Below, piece after piece: positions 21,286 to 28,722 of a DNA stretch of 28,722 bases; positions within the stretch are counted from its first letter, which is position 1; every line of letters begins with the position of its first letter. Location of the stretch: the NCBI GenBank assembly GCA_905208635.1, contig CAJLPX010000025.1, positions 1 through 28,722 on the forward strand, given 5' to 3'. Below the pieces are notes generated by a model that made no database searches, was not told where the DNA came from, and saw only the letters and a list, made by a program, of their open reading frames with translations. Origin of the DNA: an uncultured Collinsella sp. GTDB taxonomy: Bacteria > Actinomycetota > Coriobacteriia > Coriobacteriales > Coriobacteriaceae. The translations under genes were made by a program, and so were the position numbers.

Positions 21286-24200
21286 ATGGCGAACACCCAG
21301 AACTATATTAACCACCTGCTGCAGAACACCGGCATCACGCCGGCATGCAGCGAAGAAGAGCGCTTGGCTGCCGAGGATATCGCTCAGATCTTCCGCAACC
21401 ACGGCTTTGATCCCGAGGTTCAGGAGTTCAATGCCCCGGCGCCCAGCAGGTTGGCATTTGCCGTTACCGGTATTCTTGCGTTTGCCGGCGCCCTGCTGAT
21501 GGGCATCGGCGGCGGCATCGGCTTGGTCGGCACCTTGCTGGCCATTGTCGGTGCCGTTCTTTACGTGCTCGAGCGCACGGGCCACCCCGTGGTTTCGCGC
21601 CTGGGCAAGACGGGCGTGAGCCAAAATGTCATCGCCTACCACAAGGCCTCGGGCCCGCTCGCGTCTCCGCGCAACCGCCCGGTGGTCGTTGTCGCACACT
21701 ACGACTCTCCCCGTGCTGAGCTGCTCGCCCGCGAGCCCTATGCTTCGTATCGTGCGCTCATCGCCAAGCTGTTGCCCGTTGCCACGGTTGCCCCTGCTGC
21801 CGTTGCCATCTTGCGTATCCTGCCGCTCCCCGGCGCGCTCAAGGTTCTGCTGTGGATTGTCGCGATCCTCGCTTCCCTCGTTGCGCTCGCCAACGCGGCA
21901 AACATCATTTCTAACCGTTTTGTGCTTCCCTATACGTCCGGCGCAGTGTGCAACAAGTCTTCTGTCGCCGCTATGCTCGGCGTTATGGACAACGTTGCTC
22001 CCTTCCAGGGCGAAAACGAGTTTCCCGACGATGTTCCGTTCGATACCTATTTTGGGGAGCAGAAGCGTCGTGCCGAGGAGATGGCGCGCGCAGCAGCGGA
22101 GTATGCCGCGGCCCAACAGCAAAACGACTACGGCAACACCATCGAGTATGAAGAGCCTACCTACGCCGAGGACGAGTTCGGTCAGCCGATTGCTCCCGAC
22201 GCTCAGACCGAGCCCGAACAGGGCGAGGCTTTCGACGAGCAGATCGAGGGCTTTGAGGGTGCGTCTGCCGACGAGACGCTGATTGGCGCCATTGTGCCCG
22301 AGGATCAGAATCAGGCTGTCCAGGCCGAAGAGTTCAATGACGAGGTTCCCACTGCCGAGCCGGCGGAGGAGCCTGTCGCGGCCGAGCCCGAGCCCAGGCT
22401 CTATCGCAATGCCGCCGGCAACATCCGCTTTGGTTCGGATGCCATCCGTGCGCTCGGAATGCTTCCCGAGTCCTGCACGCTCGATTACGAGGAAGGCGAG
22501 GAGCCGACGTTTGAGCCCGAGCCTGCCCCCGTCGTGACTGCATCTGCGCCCGTTGTCGCCGTGGATGATGAGTCTGCCGCGGTTGCCGCTGCCGTTGCCG
22601 AGCCCGAGGCGGTGTCCGCGATCGATCCCGCGGCAGGACTGGACATTTTGGCTCCCGCCGCGCCGGCGCAAGACGTTACGGACGAGCCTGACGACGATTA
22701 CGCTGAACAGCCGAGGCGCGTGTCTTACGAGAGCGATACTGATTTCTCGGCCGAGATTCCCGCGGCAACGCCCCATGCCGATATTGCATCCGCGTTCTCT
22801 TCGATTGGCGCCAGCGCTTCCAACTTCTTTAAGGGTGCGCTTGCAAAGGGCAGGAAATTTGTCGACGATTTCGAGGGGAAGCGCGCTGCCGCACGCGAGG
22901 CTGCCGAGCAGGAGGCTATCGCTCAGCAGCAGGCAGCCGAGGCGGCACGTGAGCGCGCGGCGCAAGAGTTCGAGCAGAACGAGGCTATGCAGTCCGTGCC
23001 TGTCGACGCCGCCGAAGCTACGACGTCCTTTGAGGCTCAGCAGCACGTCGATAGCACCATGTCGTTTGATGCCGCGCAGTTCGATTCCACGATAACGTTT
23101 GAAAAGCAAGGCACCGCGATTGCCGAGCCCCTTCCTGTTTCCGATGAGCAGGGCGACGCGGCAGACGATGACGAGCCTATTGATGCTGCCGAAATCCAAG
23201 ATGTCGCCGGGCACGAGCCCGTCGAGGTCAACTGTGACGAAGAGCAATACGCGGCAGCCGATCAAGGTGATTCGACCGAGGTCGAGCAGGAGGAAGTGCC
23301 TGCGGTTTCCGAGGCTCCCGAGACAGATGAGTCGAGGCCTTACTCCACGCAGATTTTCACCATGCCGACCCCGAGTGGTTCCGGTGCCACGGTTGCCGAT
23401 GTTGCTCCCACCCAGGACGAAACGGTCGATTCCCTTATGGCCCAGATTTCCTCCCAGGCATCACCGCGTCCGCAGGTGAATGTTCCCGATCCGGCGTCGG
23501 CTCCGTCGCCTGCACCTTCCTCGTCTCCGCTGGCTTCGGTCCCCGATCCGTCGCTGCCGTCGATGAAGCAGGCAAACGTTGCGTCTCGCACGTCGCTGTT
23601 CGACCTTCCCGACCCCTCCGCACAGGTCAACGACCCCTTTGCTACCGCTCAGGGCCCCGAACCAACATCGGCACCCGTTGCGCCTCCTAGGCCCGTTGCG
23701 TCGGGCGCTCAGCCGATCGAGACCATTTCGGCTCCCGCCCCGGCGGCGCCCAAGTCTCGCAAGCGCGGCCTGGGCGGCCTGTTCGGTCGTAAAAAGAAAA
23801 ACGAACAGGACAGCATGAGTGATTGGCTGGGCGTCGAAGACGATTACGATGCCAAGAAGTCCGGTCGCGGCATCGGTTCGTGGGATAATTTCGAGGACGA
23901 TAACGATGGCTGGAAGGGCGGCGCTACGTCTTCCGACGGCGCTTCTTCCGAAGATATGCTCTCGGCTGTCGCCTCTATGGGCGACGATGAGCTGCTCGGT
24001 CACGATATCTGGTTTGTGGCAACGGGCGCCTCGGATTGTGATGGCGCCGGTATGAAGGCCTTCTTGGCTTCGCATCGCGATAAGCTCCGCGGCGTCTTCT
24101 TCATCAATCTTGAATCCGTCGGCGCCGGTAGGCTTTCGGTGGTGACGGTTGAGGGCGAACAGCAGCTGCTCAAGGGCGATCGCCGCATCATGAACCTGGT

Positions 24201-24432
24201 CAGCAAGGTGTGCAAGTCGTTCCATGTCGATTGTGGCGCGCTCGAGATGCCCTATGCCAAGACCGATGCCTACGCCGCCCTCGAGGCGAGCCGCCGAGCC
24301 CTCACCATCGCCGGCGTGGACGGCACGCGTCTGGCTTGCGCTCGTACCGAGGACGACCTGCCCCACAATGTCAACCCGACGAACATTGCCACGGTATCCG
24401 AGGTCGTGACCGAGGTTATCCGCCGTTCGTAG
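21286..24432 (+). CDS. M28-peptidase-like membrane protein with split, degenerate catalytic domain
   Basis: 1048 residues. An M28-type fold is split in two: residues about 1-240 and about 900-1048. Between them lies a long Ala/Glu/Asp/Pro-rich, probably disordered segment. Hydrophobic hairpins at about 56-95 and 164-205 should be membrane-embedded. In the N-part, AHYDSP provides H138. The usual bridging Asp motif is SGAVCNKSSVAAML, with C222 in its place. In the C-part, FVATGASDCDGAG has S916-D917 where M28 enzymes have Glu-Glu; NLESVG (E943) and PHNVNPT (H1027) follow. Catalysis is therefore doubtful. ATG 21286 is preceded by GTGGAG (21275-21280). The longer opening from 21136 has no support. 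A small membrane-protein gene follows 21 bases later. Confidence 0.8.
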   Translation: MANTQNYINHLLQNTGITPACSEEERLAAEDIAQIFRNHGFDPEVQEFNAPAPSRLAFAVTGILAFAGALLMGIGGGIGLVGTLLAIVGAVLYVLERTGHPVVSRLGKTGVSQNVIAYHKASGPLASPRNRPVVVVAHYDSPRAELLAREPYASYRALIAKLLPVATVAPAAVAILRILPLPGALKVLLWIVAILASLVALANAANIISNRFVLPYTSGAVCNKSSVAAMLGVMDNVAPFQGENEFPDDVPFDTYFGEQKRRAEEMARAAAEYAAAQQQNDYGNTIEYEEPTYAEDEFGQPIAPDAQTEPEQGEAFDEQIEGFEGASADETLIGAIVPEDQNQAVQAEEFNDEVPTAEPAEEPVAAEPEPRLYRNAAGNIRFGSDAIRALGMLPESCTLDYEEGEEPTFEPEPAPVVTASAPVVAVDDESAAVAAAVAEPEAVSAIDPAAGLDILAPAAPAQDVTDEPDDDYAEQPRRVSYESDTDFSAEIPAATPHADIASAFSSIGASASNFFKGALAKGRKFVDDFEGKRAAAREAAEQEAIAQQQAAEAARERAAQEFEQNEAMQSVPVDAAEATTSFEAQQHVDSTMSFDAAQFDSTITFEKQGTAIAEPLPVSDEQGDAADDDEPIDAAEIQDVAGHEPVEVNCDEEQYAAADQGDSTEVEQEEVPAVSEAPETDESRPYSTQIFTMPTPSGSGATVADVAPTQDETVDSLMAQISSQASPRPQVNVPDPASAPSPAPSSSPLASVPDPSLPSMKQANVASRTSLFDLPDPSAQVNDPFATAQGPEPTSAPVAPPRPVASGAQPIETISAPAPAAPKSRKRGLGGLFGRKKKNEQDSMSDWLGVEDDYDAKKSGRGIGSWDNFEDDNDGWKGGATSSDGASSEDMLSAVASMGDDELLGHDIWFVATGASDCDGAGMKAFLASHRDKLRGVFFINLESVGAGRLSVVTVEGEQQLLKGDRRIMNLVSKVCKSFHVDCGALEMPYAKTDAYAALEASRRALTIAGVDGTRLACARTEDDLPHNVNPTNIATVSEVVTEVIRRS

Positions 24433-24453
24433 ACGGAGCTCTAAGGAGTCAAC

Positions 24454-24672
24454 GTGTTTTCGTATATTAAGCGCCATTGGCCTGTCTACGTGATTTTGAC
24501 CTTGATTGCCATTGCGTTAGGGTTTGGAGCTGCCTACATCGTGGGCGCGAAGGGCTCGACCCCCGCCTCCGCAATCAGCGAAGAGGTGGAGCAAGAACAG
24601 AGCACGGGTGCCGATGGGATTCCTGAGTCCGAGCAAGCAATCGTTGATGGTGGATCTTCGTCTGCAGAGTAG
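24454..24672 (+). CDS. Small single-pass membrane protein
   Basis: 72 residues, no recognised family. A basic start (MFSYIKRHW) is followed by a hydrophobic segment at about 10-32 (VYVILTLIAIALGFGAAYIVGAK) and an acidic, Ser/Glu-rich tail (SEEVEQEQSTGADGIPESE) likely outside the membrane. GTG at 24454 is preceded by AAGGAG. It lies 21 bases after the M28-like gene and before a terminator, so the two are probably co-transcribed and may act together; that is inference. Confidence 0.75.
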   Translation: MFSYIKRHWPVYVILTLIAIALGFGAAYIVGAKGSTPASAISEEVEQEQSTGADGIPESEQAIVDGGSSSAE

Positions 24673-24696
24673 ATGCGGCGATTTAAATGATTGAAA

Positions 24697-24731
24697 GCGG
24701 GCGAGCCGGGGGACTGGCTCGCCCGCTTTTT
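24697..24731. terminator. Strong bidirectional terminator
   Basis: A perfect 11-bp stem GCGGGCGAGCC, an 8-base loop, its complement and TTTTT. On the minus strand the tail is TTTCAAT. It separates the convergent 72-aa gene and adhesin gene and can serve both. Confidence 0.9.
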
Positions 24732-24738
24732 CATCGCG

Positions 24739-27700
24739 CTAGCGCTTCTTTGGGATTGACCTAAGGCGAGCGAACCATAGGGCTGCGGCACCCGAGGTCA
24801 GGAGCGCGGTGATGCAAGCGGCGATGGGAGCTGATCCTGTTGCCGGTAGGTCCTGCGGTAGGGTACAGCGTTGAATGACACTGTCCTCGTCATGTGACTC
24901 AAGTTTATCGCCGCCGCCGTTGCGGCAAAGATCGACGCGTGCGCTGTTGGTGAGTGCAGTTTGGGGTGTGTAAGCCGACGTTGCCTGCATGTGCACGACT
25001 GCGCCCCGAGCATCTGTGCCAAGGATTGCTTTGGCATCGTCAAGGTCGTCGTGCTCATCTTTGAGATCATCGCGGGTCCAAGAATCCGTATCGCTTTGAG
25101 TCGTAAAGTCGGCGGCTACCGCACCGTATTCAATGCGAATGCCCGTCACGACGGTATTGGATGCAAGGTCGAGTTCTTTCGCCTCGAGTGTGGCGGATTC
25201 CGTGGTCGGGACATCCGCCTTCCAGAGGCGCCAGCCGTCGTAATCGACGAGGCGACAGTCCTCACCAAGGCTCTCTTTTACTTCGTCGGACTCAAGCCAA
25301 GGATTTTCGTGCCCATCGTCAAGCGTCGCGTTTGCCGGCTCATCGGCTTCTGTCGAGTCCAACGGCGTTGTGCGATACCACACGTTGCACAGACCGTTGA
25401 GGTCGCCGATGGCGACGGGGATTTCGATTGAGACGAATCTCGCCGTGCCGTCTTTGGCGCACTCAAGATTATCGGTAATCGTAAACTCATCAACCCAAGT
25501 AGCGGAATCGTTTCGAGCATCGATGGTATAGGAGAAAAGCCCATCACTATTGGTTTGCGTCGCGGCGCGATTTTTACCATCGCCGTTGGCCAACAGGCCC
25601 TTTTCGATAGGTTGGACAAGCTCCTGACGCTTGTCGACCTGTCCTTTGATCTCGATGGGCGCATCCTTCATCGAGACGGATTGGACTTCTCCCGTGTCCT
25701 TTATTTCAAACGTTATCTCCTCGGCAAGGTCATAGGTCCGCGGAGATATCATTTCGCGCAACGAGTAGGTGCCGGGTGCAAGATGTTCGACGCGGTGCGG
25801 CTTGTCGGATGAGGTCCAGGAGTCTATTTCGGTTTTATCGGGACCATATAAGGTGAGTTGTGCGCCTTTCACTTCCTGCTCTCCGCTTGCAGCGACCTTG
25901 GAGATATCAACCTTGGTGTAATCGTCGGATACGTTAAGCCGTGCTTCTACAACGGGTGTTTTCTGGTCGGCATAAGTAAGGTCGACAATATGGGATGTCC
26001 GATCGAGTAAGAAGCCTGCCGGCGCTTGAGTCTCGACAACCTCGTAGTGCGCGGTGCCAGATCCCAGCGGGAGGTCGTCCGCACGTGCTTCTCCAGTTTC
26101 ATCCGTCGTGACGGTAGCGACAGTCTCACCGTCGAGCGCGGCAATGCTACCGTCGGGGCGCACGATATCACCCGAGGCACGGATCTCAAAGACGGCGCCC
26201 GCGAGGCTGCTGCCGTCTACGGCATCGGTTTTAACGATCCTGATGTTTCCGATCGCGGCGTGGTCATAATACGAGGCGATTGCAACGGGCGTTAGGTTCA
26301 TGTCGGCGGGTATGTTTACCTCGATCTCTTCGCCGACAAGATAGGGCTCTTTGGCCGAGGTTTCGCGTACATAATAGGTGCCCGGCACGAGCGATTCGGG
26401 CAGTGTGACGGTCCCGGTCGCGTCAGTCGTAAAGGTGTCCATTACGTTATGTGCTGGATACCAGCAAGTTTGTGAGACAGGTTTGTGATTGCTGTCGAGT
26501 AGTTGGAAGGTGAATCCGGCTAGTGGAACAGAAGCGCCTGTTTGGGCATCGCGTTTTACAATTTGGAGATGCGTCGACAGAGCGTGGTTGTCCACGATAT
26601 ATTGAAGCTCGGCGCCGTCGGAAATCTGATTGGCCCCGACGGTCCATTCTCCTGCACGTTTAAAACCCTCGGGGACGGATTCCGGAACCTCGCGAACCGT
26701 GTAGCCGGCACGGTCGTATGGGACGGCTCCGTGGACACCGGCGGGTCGCTTGCCTGTGCCGAACCATGCTTCGGGCTGGTCTTTGGTGGAGGCAAAGCCA
26801 TAGATGTTTGTAGTCAGTGTGCCAACAACCTGCTGAGAGCTGTTACTGACAACCTCAAAGACAACATCTCCTGCCGGCTGCTCCAGGCCGGATTGATCGC
26901 TATTGCCGTAGTCCTTGAATTTGGAAATCTCAAGGTCAAACGCAATGGGGATATCGGAAACGCGAGATTCGATTTCGACCACGCCTGAATCGCCGAGTTG
27001 GTCGGCTCCAACGGTGTAAGACCAACTGTCACCGGAGGGCAAATAGCCCTCGGGCGCCTTCGATTCATAGATGGTAAAGGTTCCCAGGGGGACATCGGTG
27101 AGGGTAGCTCGACCACTTTCATCGGTCCTGAGAGTTTGTGTCCATCCAGGGGTTGATTGCGATACGCACACGAATTCTGCTCCTGCGAGCGAAGCCCCAA
27201 CTTGGGGGCCTGCATTCGTTGCGGCGTCGAGCTTTACAATGCGCAAGGTAATGGTGCCGGGTTGTTCATCAATGGTGACGTATCCGCCGTTATCCGTCGT
27301 GGTAAAGGCAATGCGATCGTGCAGGGGGATATAACCAGCTGGCGCTGTTGTCTCAACTAGGTAGTATGTCGTGTTGGGTAGGAGTGTTGCCTGCGCTCGA
27401 CCGTTGCTGTCCATCTGGACGGTGCCGACACGCGCGCCGCTGGCGCTCTCAAAAACATCGAATGTTGCCCCGTCAAACTGATAAGTATTGTTTCCGCTGG
27501 TAATGGCAGCGTTTGCAGACTGCTTTTGGAAGGAAACAGAGACTGCCGGCAGTACATAGAGCATGTCTTGACGTTTGCTGCCGCCCGATACGGTTCCTAT
27601 ATAGCGCCGCGCGCGGTGCGGAGCGGCTTTGATGCTTCCTGATTTTGCGCTGTCGTGGAGCCACCGCGCAGCCGCCACGACTTCATTGTCGGCGGTAAAG

Positions 27701-28170
27701 TGCCCGCTCTTGGTTTTGCCCTGAGCGGTTGTGTAGGAGTAGGTGCCGTCGACATGGGTAGTGCCGTTGAGCATCCATACGGCAAGCTGGGTGGCGGCGC
27801 GGGCGCGATCGGGTGAAAGATGGTAACCGCCAAACGACGTGGCGGTAGGATATCCGTGACAAACGATTGCCGCGAACTCGTCGTCGAGCCACACCCAGCC
27901 TTGATCAAAGTTGAGCCATGGGCCGCCCGGCTTGGTGGGGCCGGGGCGCTCCTGGTTCATGCAGTAGGCAATCGAGGCGTCTTGAGCTTCATACTTGCCG
28001 ATGAAGAAGGGCCCACAATCATCGCTAATAGTGCGGAAGCCGAGCTGGTCGTAGCCATCGACGGCAAATGCGGTTCCCGGTGCCAGACAGCCGAAAAGCA
28101 GGAAGAGGAGCAGGAGCAGCGGACCTGTTGCGATTGCGCTGTGGACAGAGTGCGTGGGTGCGTTGGACAT
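24739..28170 (-). CDS. LPXTG-anchored thioester/CnaB-domain surface adhesin
   Basis: 1143 residues. Signal peptide at about 1-36 (hydrophobic LLLLLFLLFGCLAPG, cleavage after TAFA). Residues 40-205 resemble a thioester domain: YCMN (C70) and ATQLAVW (Q128) are the likely Cys-Gln crosslink that binds host amines. Six SpaA/CnaB-like domains follow, with first-strand Lys K216, K313, K417, K539, K647, K758 and last-strand Glu E273, E369, E494, E603, E713, E806. A longer beta-rich domain covers about 840-1090. Sorting signal: LPATG (1108-1112), a hydrophobic stretch and KKR. Sortase would attach it to the wall; no sortase is in this window. AAGGAG precedes ATG 28170. The isopeptide assignments are inferred from pattern. 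Confidence 0.9.
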   Translation of the reverse strand: MSNAPTHSVHSAIATGPLLLLLFLLFGCLAPGTAFAVDGYDQLGFRTISDDCGPFFIGKYEAQDASIAYCMNQERPGPTKPGGPWLNFDQGWVWLDDEFAAIVCHGYPTATSFGGYHLSPDRARAATQLAVWMLNGTTHVDGTYSYTTAQGKTKSGHFTADNEVVAAARWLHDSAKSGSIKAAPHRARRYIGTVSGGSKRQDMLYVLPAVSVSFQKQSANAAITSGNNTYQFDGATFDVFESASGARVGTVQMDSNGRAQATLLPNTTYYLVETTAPAGYIPLHDRIAFTTTDNGGYVTIDEQPGTITLRIVKLDAATNAGPQVGASLAGAEFVCVSQSTPGWTQTLRTDESGRATLTDVPLGTFTIYESKAPEGYLPSGDSWSYTVGADQLGDSGVVEIESRVSDIPIAFDLEISKFKDYGNSDQSGLEQPAGDVVFEVVSNSSQQVVGTLTTNIYGFASTKDQPEAWFGTGKRPAGVHGAVPYDRAGYTVREVPESVPEGFKRAGEWTVGANQISDGAELQYIVDNHALSTHLQIVKRDAQTGASVPLAGFTFQLLDSNHKPVSQTCWYPAHNVMDTFTTDATGTVTLPESLVPGTYYVRETSAKEPYLVGEEIEVNIPADMNLTPVAIASYYDHAAIGNIRIVKTDAVDGSSLAGAVFEIRASGDIVRPDGSIAALDGETVATVTTDETGEARADDLPLGSGTAHYEVVETQAPAGFLLDRTSHIVDLTYADQKTPVVEARLNVSDDYTKVDISKVAASGEQEVKGAQLTLYGPDKTEIDSWTSSDKPHRVEHLAPGTYSLREMISPRTYDLAEEITFEIKDTGEVQSVSMKDAPIEIKGQVDKRQELVQPIEKGLLANGDGKNRAATQTNSDGLFSYTIDARNDSATWVDEFTITDNLECAKDGTARFVSIEIPVAIGDLNGLCNVWYRTTPLDSTEADEPANATLDDGHENPWLESDEVKESLGEDCRLVDYDGWRLWKADVPTTESATLEAKELDLASNTVVTGIRIEYGAVAADFTTQSDTDSWTRDDLKDEHDDLDDAKAILGTDARGAVVHMQATSAYTPQTALTNSARVDLCRNGGGDKLESHDEDSVIQRCTLPQDLPATGSAPIAACITALLTSGAAALWFARLRSIPKKR

Positions 28171-28292
28171 GGCTGCTCCTTATCCCTCGTGCGCCGCATG
28201 GGGAGGTTGCGACGCGTAGGATGAGGCTACCCCCGAGGTTCATGCGGGTAAGTACCGGAGCCTGACCAAAAGCTTGCCCAATTCCTGACAAA

Positions 28293-28302
28293 TTGAGCTC
28301 AA
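28293..28302. promoter_or_regulatory. Palindrome upstream of the adhesin gene
   Basis: TTGAGCTCAA, a perfect 10-bp palindrome flanked by A/T, in the 297-base gap between the adhesin and tRNA genes. It could be an operator. I saw no other clear element for the adhesin there. Confidence 0.25.
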
Positions 28303-28424
28303 ATACAACAATCAGGCAAAAGCGCAGGTAGAAGATAAGGAGAACAGGAGGCCAAAGGTCCTCGTCTCCACAATTGATGCGATTTTCAAACGAATCTCCA
28401 CAGCTAAAACAAGCATCGCCACCC

Positions 28425-28454
28425 TTGTATCGAACAAGACAACCGCGTTATACT
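28425..28454 (+). promoter_or_regulatory. Probable tRNA-Gly promoter
   Basis: -10 TATACT (28449-28454) lies 13 bases before the tRNA, with a weak -35 TTGTAT (28425-28430) at 18-base spacing. Confidence 0.5.
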
Positions 28455-28467
28455 ATCCCCCACATAT

Positions 28468-28542
28468 GCGGGCATCGCCAAGTGGTAAGGCATCAGCTTC
28501 CCAAGCTGACACTCGCGGGTTCGAGTCCCGTTGCCCGCTCCA
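28468..28542 (+). tRNA. tRNA-Gly (anticodon CCC), CCA encoded
   Basis: The acceptor strands GCGGGCA and TGCCCGC pair fully. The D arm is closed by GCC/GGC. The anticodon stem is TCAGC/GCTGA with loop TTCCCAA, giving CCC, which reads GGG glycine codons. The T arm GCGGG-TTCGAGT-CCCGT is normal. Discriminator T is followed by encoded CCA at 28540-28542. Confidence 0.96.
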
Positions 28543-28555
28543 GTTAAGAGCACAA

Positions 28556-28586
28556 GCACGGCACCATCACGGTGCCGTGCTTTTTT
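28556..28586 (+). terminator. Terminator of the tRNA-Gly gene
   Basis: A 10-bp perfect stem GCACGGCACC, a 5-base loop, its complement and TTTTTT, 13 bases after the tRNA. Confidence 0.92.
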
Positions 28587-28597
28587 CAATAAAGTGC

Positions 28598-28612
28598 CGG
28601 GACTCGAACCCG
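28598..28612 (-). repeat. Isolated tRNA T-arm-like fragment, inverted to the tRNA copy
   Basis: The minus strand reads CGGGTTCGAGTCCCG, identical to 28516-28530 in the tRNA T arm. No acceptor, D arm or anticodon arm can be built around it, so it is not a complete tRNA within the window. Confidence 0.6.
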
Positions 28613-28629
28613 ACAGGGTGCGAGCGTAA

Positions 28630-28707
28630 ATAAACGCGAAGCGTTTATAGCGAGCAGGCAAGGTCGCCGATAGGCGACCGCAGCCGGTGCGGATTTGCGA
28701 AGCAAAT
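28630..28707. repeat. Cluster of three compact hairpins
   Basis: ATAAACGC-GAA-GCGTTTAT (28630-28648), GGTCGCC-GATA-GGCGACC (28662-28679) and ATTTGC-GAA-GCAAAT (28693-28707). The first and third share the core GCGAAGC. The stretch continues to the window edge. On the minus strand it is open for 25 codons before a TAA at 28645-28647, so the end of an outside gene is an alternative. Confidence 0.6.
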
Positions 28708-28722
28708 ACGCGGACGTCCCGT

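Noticed and set aside
21235..23265. 676-codon minus-strand frame opposite the M28-like gene
   Set aside because: Its Arg/Gly/Leu-rich translation is the complement of the acidic, Ala-rich linker codons; no start signal.
28404..28661. Open frame on the minus strand across the tRNA-Gly gene
   Set aside because: Its middle (RTRECQLGKLMPYHLAMPAY) is the reverse complement of the tRNA; this is a well-known annotation artefact, with no ribosome-binding site.
1..28722. CRISPR arrays, insertion sequences, prophage genes
   Set aside because: No regularly spaced direct repeats, transposase or phage proteins are visible anywhere in the window.

Overview
The window is the chromosomal replication-origin neighbourhood of a moderately high-GC Gram-positive bacterium, plus about 14 kb of sequence beside it. 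The gene order (gyrA-gyrB-dciA-recF-dnaN-dnaA, then divergent rpmH-rnpA-yidD-yidC-jag-rsmG-parA-parB), a paired PafB/PafC-like WYL module, a sortase-anchored thioester adhesin and the codon usage point to an Actinomycetota member of the class Coriobacteriia, probably Collinsella or a close relative. The genus is an inference; it was not tested by any search.

Left arm (1-8588, all minus strand): the start of gyrA, gyrB, a DUF721/DciA gene, recF, dnaN, dnaA and an unusual 450-aa protein with a GHKL ATPase domain, a Q/P-rich linker and a winged helix. The dnaA-dnaN spacer (5258-5495) looks like the unwinding part of oriC: DnaA-box-like 9-mers, five consecutive DnaA-trio-like triplets and an AT-rich element. 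A second DnaA-box cluster lies at 8640-8740, so the origin appears bipartite, flanking dnaA and the GHKL gene.

Right arm (8832-13974, plus strand): a strong promoter, then rpmH, rnpA, yidD, yidC and jag, ending in a terminator. Then come rsmG, three perfect parS sites, parA, parB and a small membrane-protein gene, ending in a second terminator. From rsmG onward this part is visibly more AT-rich than its surroundings. A 13-bp sequence containing a 12-bp palindrome occurs just before jag and again at the end of the small gene.

14173-21087: rlmN (minus), then ddl overlapping a DinG-type exonuclease-helicase (plus). That gene converges, with overlapping stop codons, on a tandem pair of WYL-domain regulators resembling PafB/PafC (minus), giving a DNA-damage-flavoured module.

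21286-28722: a 1048-aa membrane protein with an M28 peptidase fold that is split by a very long acidic linker and has lost key catalytic residues; a 72-aa membrane protein; a bidirectional terminator; a 1143-aa LPXTG-anchored adhesin with a predicted thioester head and serial CnaB/SpaA-like domains; tRNA-Gly(CCC) with its terminator; and a terminal stretch of compact hairpins plus an inverted tRNA T-arm fragment.
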